Assembly (NCBI RefSeq): GCF_005116455.1
Contig: NZ_SWBP01000004.1
Coordinates: 248,001-312,000, forward strand
DNA: 64,000 nucleotides
Reading direction: 5' to 3'
Source of the DNA: Pedobacter cryophilus
Lineage (GTDB): Bacteria > Bacteroidota > Bacteroidia > Sphingobacteriales > Sphingobacteriaceae
Position numbers and translations under genes: made by a program. Below are positions 10,201 through 19,342 of this stretch, in pieces (positions within the stretch are counted from its first letter, which is position 1; each line of letters begins with the position of its first letter). Under the pieces are notes generated by a model. The model was not told the DNA's origin, did not search any database, and saw nothing but the letters and a program-made list of their open reading frames with translations.

Positions 10201-10416
10201 GCAGAGTTAGCTTGGAACTTGCCTCAAAAATGGGTGAAATCATTAAAGTTGAATTCATTAAGAGTAGCACTAAGCGGACAAAATTTATATACATGGACAA
10301 AATTTAAATTCTATGTAGATCCAGAAAATGTAAATACTTCATTTACAAACTTCTCCAGACAGTCGGTTTACCCTACCTCTAGGATCTATAATCTTGGTTT
10401 AAATGTTACCCTTTAA
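7294..10416 (+). CDS. SusC/RagA-family TonB-dependent outer membrane transporter (first)
   Basis: This 1040-residue outer membrane beta-barrel imports oligosaccharides using TonB energy. After a long signal peptide ending AFSQQ comes a carboxypeptidase-regulatory-like domain (ITGTVKDQAGVTLPGVSV). The TonB-interacting segment and plug follow (VIVVGYGEQKKSTLTGAI, then the SVLKDASSTAIFGIKGANG block typical of SusC). The rest is barrel, ending in NLGLNVTL. A SusD gene follows at once, with its start 10 bases past this stop, and a second SusC/SusD pair comes next. Tandem pairs beside GH10 genes are the hallmark of conserved Bacteroidetes xylan loci. A shared regulon promoter lies upstream. Confidence 0.95.
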   Translation: MKKPYEKKFFVRNLFSNCFKNAFLAFLCLMSSQAFSQQTVITGTVKDQAGVTLPGVSVLLKNTTTGTITNESGAFSIKVPNSQAILVFRYLGFDPLERTVGANSTLAVVMLESTNSLTEVIVVGYGEQKKSTLTGAIATVNTKEILKSPTSNVTNSLVGRVTGLTAVQSGGQPGNNAATISIRGAATYGNTAAIVIVDGIERSSFGDIDPNEIESVSVLKDASSTAIFGIKGANGVIIVTTRSGKEGKPKISYSGNTSMQTYTGIPKALSAYDNAFLINEANRNDGRAETWRADELQKFKDGSDPYGYPDVNWFEEVTRKSYLQTQHNVNVSGGTKLIKYFTSVGYLFEDGIFKELDSPYGIRTTPSYTRYNFRSNLDLNLTKNLQVSVRLGGRLGKRYQPSGLGGNAFAYDNVEGMISRILQTPSFAFPITLADGRIAQNPDVGTNIWNPLAVLTRWGTRNDDANTIESNFNVNYKLDGITKGLSFKGIFGYDSYFTSNMRRNANWAAYIQDRTTGVVTLDPGARNINEPLGGFISTSSGNISSNLQLGFNYARSFGKHNFSGVLLATRQLNQQEGTGLNAAPRAVEGIVSRSTYNFNEKYFVEFNAAYNGSEAFAPGYQYGFFPAVSGGWNISRENFLKDVTWIDNLKIRGSYGQVGNDGLTNANRFLFLSDYNVQNGGAVFGLPNSSVSSPIVVVTGNSEGNQLVTWETGTKRNIGFESRFFKNSLEFIVDLFDETRSGILTQKNSGQVIYGLTYPALNIGEVYNKGYEAELNYRNRVGAFNYSLNTQISFARNKIISRDEPISTPANKLQAGNRVGQFYGLTSLGFYTSQADIDAYLPTTIPGVRIPGDLKYKDIDGDGVITVDDTSPIGFSRTPEYTYSVAPTLSWKGISLSVLFQGVANVSSDYILAENNNGAQMYEFQLERWTPETAATATWPALHSRTVSSGNYRLNDFTLQNAAYLKVRNAELAWNLPQKWVKSLKLNSLRVALSGQNLYTWTKFKFYVDPENVNTSFTNFSRQSVYPTSRIYNLGLNVTL

Positions 10417-10426
10417 ACATAATTTC

Positions 10427-12151
10427 ATGAAAACGATAAAACAAATTATTTTTTTAACTGCAGTAGTTTTTTTGGCTGCATCTTGTAAAAAAGATTTTTT
10501 AGATAAAGCACCCAGTGTAAATTTACCTGAGGAGAAAGTATTCTCAGACCCAATTCTTGCGGTTCAATATGCAGATAACGCTTATAATTTTTTAGTAAAT
10601 GATTATGCCCGTTTTAATACTCATAGAGGAATTACTGGCCAAGCTGCAGATGAAGCAGTTACAGGTAATAACGAAGGGTCTATCAATACCTTAACACAAG
10701 GAACCTACCATGCCCACTCAGATAATTTTGGCACCAATGATATTTCTTATGTATATGCCAGATCTTATGCAGGGATTAGAATTGCAAATGTGATGCTATC
10801 TAAAATAGACGGCGTAAACTGGCCAGCCATTAATAGTCCTAGAGATAGAGTAGAAGGCGAAATGCATTTTGTTAGAGCCTTACTTTATTTTGAATTGATT
10901 AAAAGATTTGGCGGCGTGGTGCTAATAGACCAACGTTTAGAAGCTAACGGAGAGAATGATTTCCCTAGAAATTCTTATCAAGAATGTGTAGATTTTATTT
11001 TGAAAGATTTAGATGCTGCCGATGCTTTATTGCCACTCAATTATAATGCAACTCTTGCCATTAATAACGGAAGAGCAACTGTAGGAGCATCAAAAGCATT
11101 AAGATCAAGACTGTTATTATATGCAGCAAGTAAACTAAATAACGAAACTAATGATTTAAATAAATGGAAGCTTGCTGCCGATGCAGCCAAAGCGGTGATG
11201 GACTTAAATGAATATTCTTTACAATCAACTTATGAAGATATTCTTAATGTACCCACATCAACAGAATACATTATGACCAAAGTGAGAGGCCCCAGAGCTC
11301 CAGACGGAATGATGTTAGATTTTGTAATGTCACCAGGTTCTGGAGGCGCACAAGGTCAGTTAAATCCAACCCAAAACCATGTGGATTTATATGATATGTT
11401 AACTACCGGCAGACCAATAACAGATCCTCTTTCTGGTTATGACGCTACCAAGCCTTATGTTGATAGAGATCCAAGATTAAAAGCAAACGTACTTTATAAT
11501 GATGTACAGTGGCAAGGAGTTGGGGTAAAAATAGAAACTTGGTCTCAAACCTCTTCTACCGGCGTAAAAACTTTTGGAAAAGATTACAGAGAAAATAATC
11601 CTAATTATACCGCAACAAGGTATTACTGCCGTAAATTATGGCCAGAACCTTATGTGAGAAGCTTACCAAATAATAGAGCTTTGCTTAATTATATCTATTT
11701 CAGATATGCCGAGATTTTATTGAATTATGCTGAAGCTCAAAATGAATTTTCTGGTCCGGATGCGAGCATTTTAAATGCTTTAAACTTAATTAGAACCAGA
11801 GCCGGGATGCCGGTTTTTCAAACTACCAATGCAAGCGGAGCAGGTTATATAGCCAATAATAAAGACGATTTTAGAATTAGAATTAGAAATGAAAGAGCAG
11901 TAGAATTAGCTTTTGAAGATGCCAGATGGTATGATATTCAGAGATGGAAAGTGGGGCCAGAAATAGTTGCAAAACCTATGTATGGAATGGATGTAGTAAA
12001 AAACACCAACGGAAGCTTTACCTACACTAAAGTGTTATTACCAATAGCTATGCAAAAGGTTTTTCTAGATTATATGCATCGTTATCCAATTCCTCGTAAT
12101 GAAGTATTTAAAAGTAAAGGAAAATTGATTCAAAATACGGGTTGGGAATAA
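10427..12151 (+). CDS. SusD/RagB-family surface glycan-binding lipoprotein (first)
   Basis: This 574-residue lipoprotein caps the SusC channel and captures glycan at the cell surface. ATG 10427 is preferred over the upstream in-frame ATG at 10403, because it starts a clean lipoprotein signal (MKTIKQIIFL..., LAASC, lipidated Cys20) and avoids overlapping susC1. The Cys is followed by KKDFLDKAP, the usual SusD opening. The TPR-like helical body contains VRALLYFELIKRFGGV and the C-terminal RNERAVELAFEDARWYDIQRWK block, both family signatures. It is co-transcribed with the SusC gene before it. Confidence 0.95.
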   Translation: MKTIKQIIFLTAVVFLAASCKKDFLDKAPSVNLPEEKVFSDPILAVQYADNAYNFLVNDYARFNTHRGITGQAADEAVTGNNEGSINTLTQGTYHAHSDNFGTNDISYVYARSYAGIRIANVMLSKIDGVNWPAINSPRDRVEGEMHFVRALLYFELIKRFGGVVLIDQRLEANGENDFPRNSYQECVDFILKDLDAADALLPLNYNATLAINNGRATVGASKALRSRLLLYAASKLNNETNDLNKWKLAADAAKAVMDLNEYSLQSTYEDILNVPTSTEYIMTKVRGPRAPDGMMLDFVMSPGSGGAQGQLNPTQNHVDLYDMLTTGRPITDPLSGYDATKPYVDRDPRLKANVLYNDVQWQGVGVKIETWSQTSSTGVKTFGKDYRENNPNYTATRYYCRKLWPEPYVRSLPNNRALLNYIYFRYAEILLNYAEAQNEFSGPDASILNALNLIRTRAGMPVFQTTNASGAGYIANNKDDFRIRIRNERAVELAFEDARWYDIQRWKVGPEIVAKPMYGMDVVKNTNGSFTYTKVLLPIAMQKVFLDYMHRYPIPRNEVFKSKGKLIQNTGWE

Positions 12152-12194
12152 AGCTTATGCTTCGTTCAAATAATTAATCATTAATTCTAGAAAC

Positions 12195-15100
12195 ATGAAA
12201 TCAACACTTAAAATATATATATTCTTAATGCTAGCACTCTCTGCATTAAGTAGTAAAGCGCAAGAGCCAGATAGCAAAGTCACTATATCTGGTACAGTAA
12301 AAGATAATCAAGGAAATGCAGTAGAAGGGGTAAGTATTTTTATTCAAGAAAAAGCATCAAACAATTTAACTGCTAAAGACGGTAAGTTTTCAATAAGTGT
12401 AACCGGTAATGATGTTATTTACTTTAAAAAGCAAGGTTATAATTTAGTTCAAAAGCCCGCTTTAGAATTAGATGGTGCTGTGGTTGTTTTAACATTAAGT
12501 TTAATTGATGCTGGTGATGATGACGATGTTTATATCCCATTCGGAATCAGAAAAAAGCGTTCAGTTTCTGCATCCATAAGCACCATAAAAGGCAGTGAAT
12601 TGCCTCAGTTACCACTTTCAACATTAACTAACTCATTATCTGGGAGGTTACCAGGTCTTTATATCAAACAAAGCGGTACTCGCCCCGGTACAGATGATGC
12701 CTCTTTCTTAATTAGAGGAAGGTCATCTTATAACAGCGGTCAGGCACCTTTGGTATTGGTAGATGGAGTAGAACGAGATTTTGTAAATATGGATTTGAAT
12801 GAGATAGAAGGAATAAGCGTATTAAAAGATGCGGCTTCTTTATCTTGGTATGGAATGAGTGCTGCAAACGGAGTAGTTTATGTAACTACAAAACGTGGTG
12901 ATGCGGTAAAAACCAAAGTTACTTTTGATGCTCAGGGTGGTGCACAAACTCCTATTAATATTACAAGCCCATTAAATTCTTTTCAATTTGCTAATCAGTC
13001 TAATCAACATGCTTTAAATAGTGGTTTACCACTTGTTTATGATCAAACAGCATTAGATGCTTATCAATCTGGTTCAGATTTGGTGAACTATCCTAGTAAT
13101 AATTTTGTTGACCGTTTTATTAAAGATGTGGCCCCAGTTCAAAGATATGTGGCTACCGTAAGTGGAGGTAATGCTTTTGCTCGTTATTTTACTTTAGTGA
13201 GTTTGTTTAAACAAGATGGTTTATATAGAGGTGCAGAAACGCCAGATTATAACACCAATTCAAATTACAAAAGATATAATTTTAGAACCAATCTTGATCT
13301 TCATATCAATAAAAGTTTAGATGTTAAACTAGATGTAGGCGGCAGGGTAGAAAACTTGCAGTATAATACCGCAGGCAACGGAACTTTTTTAAACACTATT
13401 TATAACACTCCATCAAATGCTTTCCCACTTTTAAATCAAGACGGAACATTTGGAGGCAGCTCTTTATTTAGAAATAATCCATTAGCCATGTTAACTGCTA
13501 ACGGAAATAATAATGATCTTTCTCGTACTTTATTAGCTACCGTAGATGTGAAGCATAAGTTAGATTTTATTTTAAAAGGCTTATCTGCTAATGCATTTTA
13601 TACCTATGATATTACCAGTGCTTATACTTATGGGTTTAACCAAAACTATGAAATTTATTCTTCTACAGGTGGTGGAACTTTTGAGAGATTTGGTAACAGC
13701 ACACCTTTACAATATAAAAGCAGTGATTTTAATAACAATGTAAGAGGAAACGAGTTTTGGGCAGGTTTAGATTATGACCGTACGTTTGGTTTACACGATG
13801 TAAAATTTTCTACTAGATTATTAAGATCTGTTAATGCAGCACCAGGTAGACTAGATTATAAAAGACAAGCCATCACCAACCGTTTATCTTACAGTTTTAA
13901 CAATCGCTATTTTGCTGATGTTGTTGCGGCTTATGCAGGTTCAGAGAATTTTGCACCAGGCAAACGTTACGGAGTTTTCCCAGCAGTTTCTGCCGGTTGG
14001 ATTTTATCAGAAGAAAATTTCTTAAACAAAGTGAAAGCGGTTAATTATTTTAAACTACGTGGTTCTTATGGCATAGTAGGAAATGATGATTTATTTGCCA
14101 ATCGTTTTTCATTTAATAATTATTTTACCAGAAGTAGTGGCGGTTATAATTTTGGAACAAGCTTTGGTGCTGCTAATGGCTCGGCAGAACTTACCTTGGG
14201 TAACCCTAATTTAACATGGGAGAAAGCTAAAAAAGCAAGCATAGGCTTTGATGGGCAATTTTTTAATCAATCTTTACAATTAGCTTTTGATCTTTTTCAT
14301 GAAAACAGAACCAACCTTTTAACTACTGATATTTTACCAAGTATTATTGGCCAGTCTGTATCTCTTATCAACAACGGGGAGGCTCAGTATAAAGGTTTTG
14401 AAATGGCTATGGGTTACAACAAAACTTTTAATAAAGTAACTGTTGGCATCAATGGAAATTTCACAAAATCTAAAAGTAAAATCATTTCTATTAGTGAAGA
14501 AATTGGTTTGCCAGCATATCAAAGCCAAAAAGGATTTCAAATTGGAAGCGTAATACAAGGAGGAGATTTTATCCGTAGATTTTTAGTTTCTGATGGCCTT
14601 TTTCAAACTCAAGCAGAAATTGATGCAGCTCCAGTACAAAGATTTTCTGGTTTGGTACGCCCAGGTGATATCCGTTACAAAGATCAAAACAACGATAATA
14701 TAATTGATAACCTAGATTTTATAAACACAAATTATTCAGATGTGCCAGATACTTATTATGGTTTTGGTACAAATGTTAAATATTCAAATTTTGATTTATC
14801 GGTTCAATTTCAAGGGGTAGCAGGTAGAACCATCCAAATCAATAACTTAATTAATTCTACTAGCGCATCAGCAAATTATGTGAATCAGTTTAGTACAGAA
14901 AGTTGGACTCCAGCAACAGCCGCAACAGCTAAATACCCTTTAATTGCTTTAAACAACAGAGGCAACAATACCCAAAATTCTGATTTTTGGTTACGTTCTG
15001 GCGATTTTCTGAAATTGAAAAATTTAGAAGTGGGTTATTCATTGTCTTCTAGTGCGGTTAAAAAACTAAAAGTAAATGCAATGAGATTTTATGTAAGCGG

Positions 15101-15227
15101 ATTTAACTTGTTAACATTTAGCAAGGTAAGTGAATTAGGAATAGATCCTGAAATTCCAACAGCAGGATTTAATTCTGATTATCCATACATCACCACTTTT
15201 TCAGCCGGTGTAAACCTTAAGTTTTAA
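12195..15227 (+). CDS. SusC/RagA-family TonB-dependent outer membrane transporter (second)
   Basis: This 1010-residue transporter has a signal peptide (ending SSKAQ), then a regulatory-like domain (ISGTVKDNQGNAVEGVSI). An acidic stretch GDDDDVYIPFG sits where a TonB box is expected. The plug contains RGRSSYNSGQAPLVLVDGVE and ISVLKDAASLSWYGMSAANG, and the barrel ends in FSAGVNLKF. It is a diverged paralogue of the first SusC rather than a recent copy. It lies 43 bases after susD1 and 33 bases before susD2 in one transcript. In studied xylan loci the two pairs handle different chain lengths or decorations; whether that holds here is unknown. Confidence 0.94.
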   Translation: MKSTLKIYIFLMLALSALSSKAQEPDSKVTISGTVKDNQGNAVEGVSIFIQEKASNNLTAKDGKFSISVTGNDVIYFKKQGYNLVQKPALELDGAVVVLTLSLIDAGDDDDVYIPFGIRKKRSVSASISTIKGSELPQLPLSTLTNSLSGRLPGLYIKQSGTRPGTDDASFLIRGRSSYNSGQAPLVLVDGVERDFVNMDLNEIEGISVLKDAASLSWYGMSAANGVVYVTTKRGDAVKTKVTFDAQGGAQTPINITSPLNSFQFANQSNQHALNSGLPLVYDQTALDAYQSGSDLVNYPSNNFVDRFIKDVAPVQRYVATVSGGNAFARYFTLVSLFKQDGLYRGAETPDYNTNSNYKRYNFRTNLDLHINKSLDVKLDVGGRVENLQYNTAGNGTFLNTIYNTPSNAFPLLNQDGTFGGSSLFRNNPLAMLTANGNNNDLSRTLLATVDVKHKLDFILKGLSANAFYTYDITSAYTYGFNQNYEIYSSTGGGTFERFGNSTPLQYKSSDFNNNVRGNEFWAGLDYDRTFGLHDVKFSTRLLRSVNAAPGRLDYKRQAITNRLSYSFNNRYFADVVAAYAGSENFAPGKRYGVFPAVSAGWILSEENFLNKVKAVNYFKLRGSYGIVGNDDLFANRFSFNNYFTRSSGGYNFGTSFGAANGSAELTLGNPNLTWEKAKKASIGFDGQFFNQSLQLAFDLFHENRTNLLTTDILPSIIGQSVSLINNGEAQYKGFEMAMGYNKTFNKVTVGINGNFTKSKSKIISISEEIGLPAYQSQKGFQIGSVIQGGDFIRRFLVSDGLFQTQAEIDAAPVQRFSGLVRPGDIRYKDQNNDNIIDNLDFINTNYSDVPDTYYGFGTNVKYSNFDLSVQFQGVAGRTIQINNLINSTSASANYVNQFSTESWTPATAATAKYPLIALNNRGNNTQNSDFWLRSGDFLKLKNLEVGYSLSSSAVKKLKVNAMRFYVSGFNLLTFSKVSELGIDPEIPTAGFNSDYPYITTFSAGVNLKF

Positions 15228-15260
15228 TTAGACGATTAAGAAATTTTAAGCTAAAAAATC

Positions 15261-16925
15261 ATGAAAATAAGAAACTATAAAATATACACATTACTATTTG
15301 CCCTCTTTATAATGGGATGCGAAAAGGATAAATATTTGCAAGATGGTTCTGTAACAGAAGGAGATATTACAAATGCACAAATTTGGGCTACTAATGCTTA
15401 TGCTCGTGGAATATTAAATAATGCTTACGCAGATATTCCGGAAGAGTATTCTATGGATGGCGGAGGAGCATTAAGAGCTTCTGGCTCAGATGAAGCCGTT
15501 AATTCTAACTTAAATTCATCTATTAACACTTTTAATAATGGTACTTGGAGCCCTACCCGTACGGTAGATAATGTTTATGGCAATATGTATGAAGCATTAA
15601 GAAAAGTGAACTTATTCTTATTAAATATCCCAACGGCAAATATAGATCCTCAAGATGGATTGTCTGTTATTGCTGATAAAGCCCGCTTACGTGGGGAAGC
15701 TTACTTTTTAAGAGCAATGTTTCATTTTGAGTTATACAAACGCTATGGCTCTTTTCCAATAGCAAACAGAGTTTTTGATAGGTTAGAAGATTTAAATTTA
15801 CCTAAAAACACTTATCAAGAATGTGTAGCGCAAATAGTTCTAGACTGTGATTCGGCTGTTTCTCTTTTGCCAGAATGGACTCAGTCTTGGAGTGTTTCTA
15901 ACCGAGGTAGAGCCACTCAAACAGCGGCTTTATCTTTAAAATCTAGGTTATTATTATATGATGCTAGTTTGTTAAATACCCCTGTTACTGATTTAGCTAA
16001 ATGGCAAAAAGCGGCTGATGCAGCCAAAGCTATAATAGATAGAAATAAACACCAGATATTTAACAATTATGTGAATGTGTTTAATTTTAATGCGTCACCT
16101 TATAATAACGAAGTGATTTTTGCTACCAGAGCCAATAGTAGAAATGATCTTGAAACTAATAATGCGCCTATTAGTTATGATGGAGCTAACGGCAGAACCA
16201 ACCCTACTCAAGAGTTAGTTGATGCATTTGGAATGGCAAACGGAAAGCCCATTACTGATGCAACATCGGGCTATAACCCAGCAAATCCTTATGCTAATCG
16301 TGATCCTCGTTTAGGTTTAATAATCAATCACAATGGTAGAGTATTTAAAGGTGTAGCTGTACAAACTTATGTAGGCGGAAAAGATGGATTAGATAGAAAT
16401 GCAAATGCTACTAAAACTGGCTATTACATGCGTAAGTTTTTAAGTGAAGCAGTTACTTGGAATCAGGCAACTAATAATTCTGTTCGTCGTCCTTGGGTGA
16501 TTTTTAGATATGCAGAAACTTTATTGAATTATGCCGAAGCATTAAATGAAGCACAAGGTCCGGTTGCTGATGTTTATAAATACCTAAATGAAGTAAGAAG
16601 AAGAACGGGCGTTAACTTACCATTAATGGTAGCTGGCGCTCCATTATTACTTAAAGATGATATGAGAATCATTATTCAAAACGAGAGAAGAGTAGAATTA
16701 AGTTTTGAAGGTCATCGTTTCTTTGATGTTCGCCGTTGGAAAAAAGGAGAAGAGTTTTTTAACAAGCCTGTAACCGGAATGAGAATCACTAATAATGGCG
16801 GAACTTTAACTTACACCAGATTTCAGGTAGAAAGTAGAGTGTTTACTAACAAAAATTATTTTTATCCTTTTTCACAAAGTGATATAAACAGACAACCAGC
16901 TTTAGTACAAAATACGGATTGGTAA
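15261..16925 (+). CDS. SusD/RagB-family surface glycan-binding lipoprotein (second)
   Basis: This 554-residue lipoprotein has signal MKIRNYKIYTLLFAL with lipobox FIMGC (Cys20). The helical SusD core includes LRGEAYFLRAMFHFELYKRYG, matching the first SusD at the same place, and the C-terminal half has IQNERRVELSFEGHRFFDVRRWKKG. It partners the SusC before it. A G-C-rich hairpin with wobble pairs at 16993-17034 follows the stop codon, so the susC-susD-susC-susD transcript probably ends here. Confidence 0.94.
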   Translation: MKIRNYKIYTLLFALFIMGCEKDKYLQDGSVTEGDITNAQIWATNAYARGILNNAYADIPEEYSMDGGGALRASGSDEAVNSNLNSSINTFNNGTWSPTRTVDNVYGNMYEALRKVNLFLLNIPTANIDPQDGLSVIADKARLRGEAYFLRAMFHFELYKRYGSFPIANRVFDRLEDLNLPKNTYQECVAQIVLDCDSAVSLLPEWTQSWSVSNRGRATQTAALSLKSRLLLYDASLLNTPVTDLAKWQKAADAAKAIIDRNKHQIFNNYVNVFNFNASPYNNEVIFATRANSRNDLETNNAPISYDGANGRTNPTQELVDAFGMANGKPITDATSGYNPANPYANRDPRLGLIINHNGRVFKGVAVQTYVGGKDGLDRNANATKTGYYMRKFLSEAVTWNQATNNSVRRPWVIFRYAETLLNYAEALNEAQGPVADVYKYLNEVRRRTGVNLPLMVAGAPLLLKDDMRIIIQNERRVELSFEGHRFFDVRRWKKGEEFFNKPVTGMRITNNGGTLTYTRFQVESRVFTNKNYFYPFSQSDINRQPALVQNTDW

Positions 16926-16992
16926 TATGATTTTTAAAGCTGTTACAGATTAGATAATTTTATCTTTTGATACACAGCTTAAACAATAAATT

Positions 16993-17034
16993 AAATTGGT
17001 GGTGTGGAAATTATTTTCTGCGCCGCCAATTTTT
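16993..17034 (+). terminator. Probable terminator after the second SusD gene
   Basis: AAATTGGTGGTG at 16993-17004 pairs with CGCCGCCAAT plus TT at 17021-17032, using two G-T wobbles. It is followed by a short T run, 68 bases past the susD2 stop. Confidence 0.6.
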
Positions 17035-17129
17035 ATTATGATTCAACAGTATAAATAATGCAAATTAGCCTAATTATTAACTGTTTTACCTAATGTTCTA
17101 ATAGGTTGTTTGCAACCAAAATTTATTTT

Positions 17130-18971
17130 ATGAAGAGAGTAGTTTTTATTTTTCTATGTTTTTTGATGTATGCCGATACTGGGTTTTCACAAGAAGCCTT
17201 AATCCAAAATATTAGTTCAAGAAATAATTTAAGCCTCAACGGCAGATGGAATTATATTGTTGATCCCTACGAAAACGGTTTTTATGATTACAGACGAGAA
17301 GCCTATGATCAGTCAAAATCTAAAACCGGTGGCTATTATGATGATAAAAGAAATGTAAATAAGTCGGAATTAATTGAGTACGATTTTGACCATTCGCCAA
17401 CTTTAAAAGTTCCTGCTGATTGGAATTCCCAAGAAGAAAAACTGTCACTTTATGAAGGTACAGTTTGGTATCGTAAACTGTTTACGGCCAAACCTATCAG
17501 CGGAAAGCGTTATGTATTATATTTTGCAGCAGCCAATTATGAAGCCCATGTTTACCTCAACGGTAAAAAATTAGGGATGCATAAAGGTGGGTTTACTCCC
17601 TTTCAGTTTGAAGTCACTAATTTATTAAAGGCCGGAGAAAACTCAGTAGTAGTTAAAGTAGATAATACCCGTAAAAAAGAAGAAATACCTACCAATAGTA
17701 CCGATTGGTGGAATTACGGGGGCCTTACTAGAGATGTTTTTTTAGCCGAATTACCAGAAACTTATATTCATGATTATAAAGTTCAATTGGCAAAAGGCAA
17801 TCAAAATTTAATAGAAGGCTATGTGCAGTTAAACGGAGCTAAAAAAGCTCAGAAAGTAACGGTAAACATTCCGGAGTTGGCTTTAAAGTTTTCTGTTGCT
17901 ACAGATGAAAATGGTTATGCATTAATTAAAACTCCTGTTAAAAAATTAAGTTATTGGTCACCAGAAAATCCAAAACTTTATGAGGTACAAATTGCCAGCG
18001 AAACAGATGCAGTAAATGATAAAATAGGTTTTAGAACCATTGTAACCAGTGGAAAAGATATTTTATTAAACGGAAAATCCATTTTTTTAAGAGGAATTTC
18101 CATGCATGATGAAAATCCTTTAATCTCAGGCAGGCCACGATCAGAAGGAGATTTAAGAATGCTTTTAACTTGGGCAAAAGAACTCAATTGTAATTTTGTA
18201 CGCTTGGCACATTATCCTCATAATGAAGAAATGATGCGTTTGGCTGATGAAATGGGCTTATTAGTTTGGGCAGAAGTGCCTGTTTATTGGACCATTGCCT
18301 GGACAAATCCCGATACCTACAAAAATGCACAAAGCCAATTGGGTGATTTAATTACTCGTGATAAAAACAGAGCAAGTGTAATTATATGGTCGGTAGGAAA
18401 TGAAACACCATTGAGTGATCCTCGTCATAAATTTATGGGAAATTTAGTAGATCATGCTCGTTCATTAGATAATACCCGTTTAGTTGCGGCAGCATTAGAA
18501 TTACATCGTGATGGAAATAGAGTAATTGTGGATGATGTATTGGGAGAAAAATTAGATCTAGCAAGTTTTAATGAATATGCGGGTTGGTACTGGGGAGGCA
18601 CACCTAAAGAAATCACAAAATATTTTTTCGATATTAAATATCAAAAACCAGTAGTGGTTACCGAGTTTGGTGGCGATGCTTTGGCAGGTTTTCATGCTGA
18701 TGCAGATACTCGTTATTCTGAAGAATATCAGGAATCTTTATACCAAAATCAGTTTAAAATACTTGGCGGTATTGATGGCCTAAGAGGGATGACCCCTTGG
18801 ATTTTAGTTGATTTTAGATCACCCAGAAGACCGCATCCTATTTACCAAGAATTTTGGAATAGAAAAGGTTTGATCTCAGAAACTGGTAAGAAAAAGAAAG
18901 CATTTTTTACCCTAAAAGATTATTACGATAGCGTATCTAAAACGTTTAATCAAACAAAAGCTTCAAAATAA
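17130..18971 (+). CDS. GH2 family glycosidase, beta-glucuronidase-like
   Basis: This 613-residue periplasmic enzyme starts at ATG 17130 (MKRVVFIFL..., signal ending GFSQ). A TTG eight codons upstream is less likely. It has the GH2 order: sugar-binding jelly roll with LYEGTVWYRKLF, an immunoglobulin-like domain, then a TIM barrel. The acid/base is Glu425 in SVGNETP and the nucleophile is Glu512 in VVTEFGGDALAGFH. The latter, with the following RYSEEYQ, resembles bacterial beta-glucuronidase (ITEYG then TLAGLH). Galactosidase or another GH2 specificity remains possible. The gene lies between two hairpins and has no copy of the shared regulon motif, so its promoter is not identified. Confidence 0.85.
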   Translation: MKRVVFIFLCFLMYADTGFSQEALIQNISSRNNLSLNGRWNYIVDPYENGFYDYRREAYDQSKSKTGGYYDDKRNVNKSELIEYDFDHSPTLKVPADWNSQEEKLSLYEGTVWYRKLFTAKPISGKRYVLYFAAANYEAHVYLNGKKLGMHKGGFTPFQFEVTNLLKAGENSVVVKVDNTRKKEEIPTNSTDWWNYGGLTRDVFLAELPETYIHDYKVQLAKGNQNLIEGYVQLNGAKKAQKVTVNIPELALKFSVATDENGYALIKTPVKKLSYWSPENPKLYEVQIASETDAVNDKIGFRTIVTSGKDILLNGKSIFLRGISMHDENPLISGRPRSEGDLRMLLTWAKELNCNFVRLAHYPHNEEMMRLADEMGLLVWAEVPVYWTIAWTNPDTYKNAQSQLGDLITRDKNRASVIIWSVGNETPLSDPRHKFMGNLVDHARSLDNTRLVAAALELHRDGNRVIVDDVLGEKLDLASFNEYAGWYWGGTPKEITKYFFDIKYQKPVVVTEFGGDALAGFHADADTRYSEEYQESLYQNQFKILGGIDGLRGMTPWILVDFRSPRRPHPIYQEFWNRKGLISETGKKKKAFFTLKDYYDSVSKTFNQTKASK

Positions 18972-18975
18972 AAGC

Positions 18976-19013
18976 TTAATAAATCTCGGTTCATTTGAAC
19001 CGAGATTTATTAA
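18976..19013. terminator. Strong inverted repeat after the GH2 gene
   Basis: A perfect 17-bp stem (left arm 18976-18992 containing AATCTCGGTTC, right arm 18997-19013) has an ATTT loop and begins five bases past the GH2 stop codon. It has no long T run on the plus strand. A Rho-independent or processing terminator is likely. Confidence 0.65.
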
Positions 19014-19176
19014 TTAAAAATGATTCCTCATTTTACAAAGCCTTGTAAAGCCAACTAGAATTCTATAAATCATCATTTTAAAAAATGGATATCTATTTTT
19101 TAAAAGTTAAAAATTGTTCAAATCTTCTTTAACAAGTCGGTTTATTCTAAAAACCTATCAAATAAGCCTAAATAAT

Positions 19177-19240
19177 ACATTTAGACCCTTAATTGCGCAC
19201 ATATAGACGCCCCGTTTTTAAAGCTTACTCATCATATTTG
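19177..19240 (+). promoter_or_regulatory. Shared regulon promoter, copy 2 (upstream of the T9SS protein gene)
   Basis: ACATTTAGACCCTTA lies at 19177-19191. The second half-site TAGACGCC at 19204 is 22 bp after TAGACCC at 19182, and CATATTTG lies at 19233-19240. The start codon is 102 bases beyond the box. The rest of the 370-base gap between 18972 and 19342 holds only this and the preceding hairpin. Confidence 0.7.
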
Positions 19241-19342
19241 GTAAATCGTTAACCAATTGCGGTCATTATTAAACTGTTTTTAAAGCCTCCAAAAGTTTTA
19301 AAAACAATTAGAAACCAGATTATAAACTTTAAAAAATTAAAC

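Noticed and set aside
10403-10426. An earlier ATG for the first SusD
   Set aside because: It overlaps the SusC gene and moves the lipoprotein signal inside; ATG 10427 is better.
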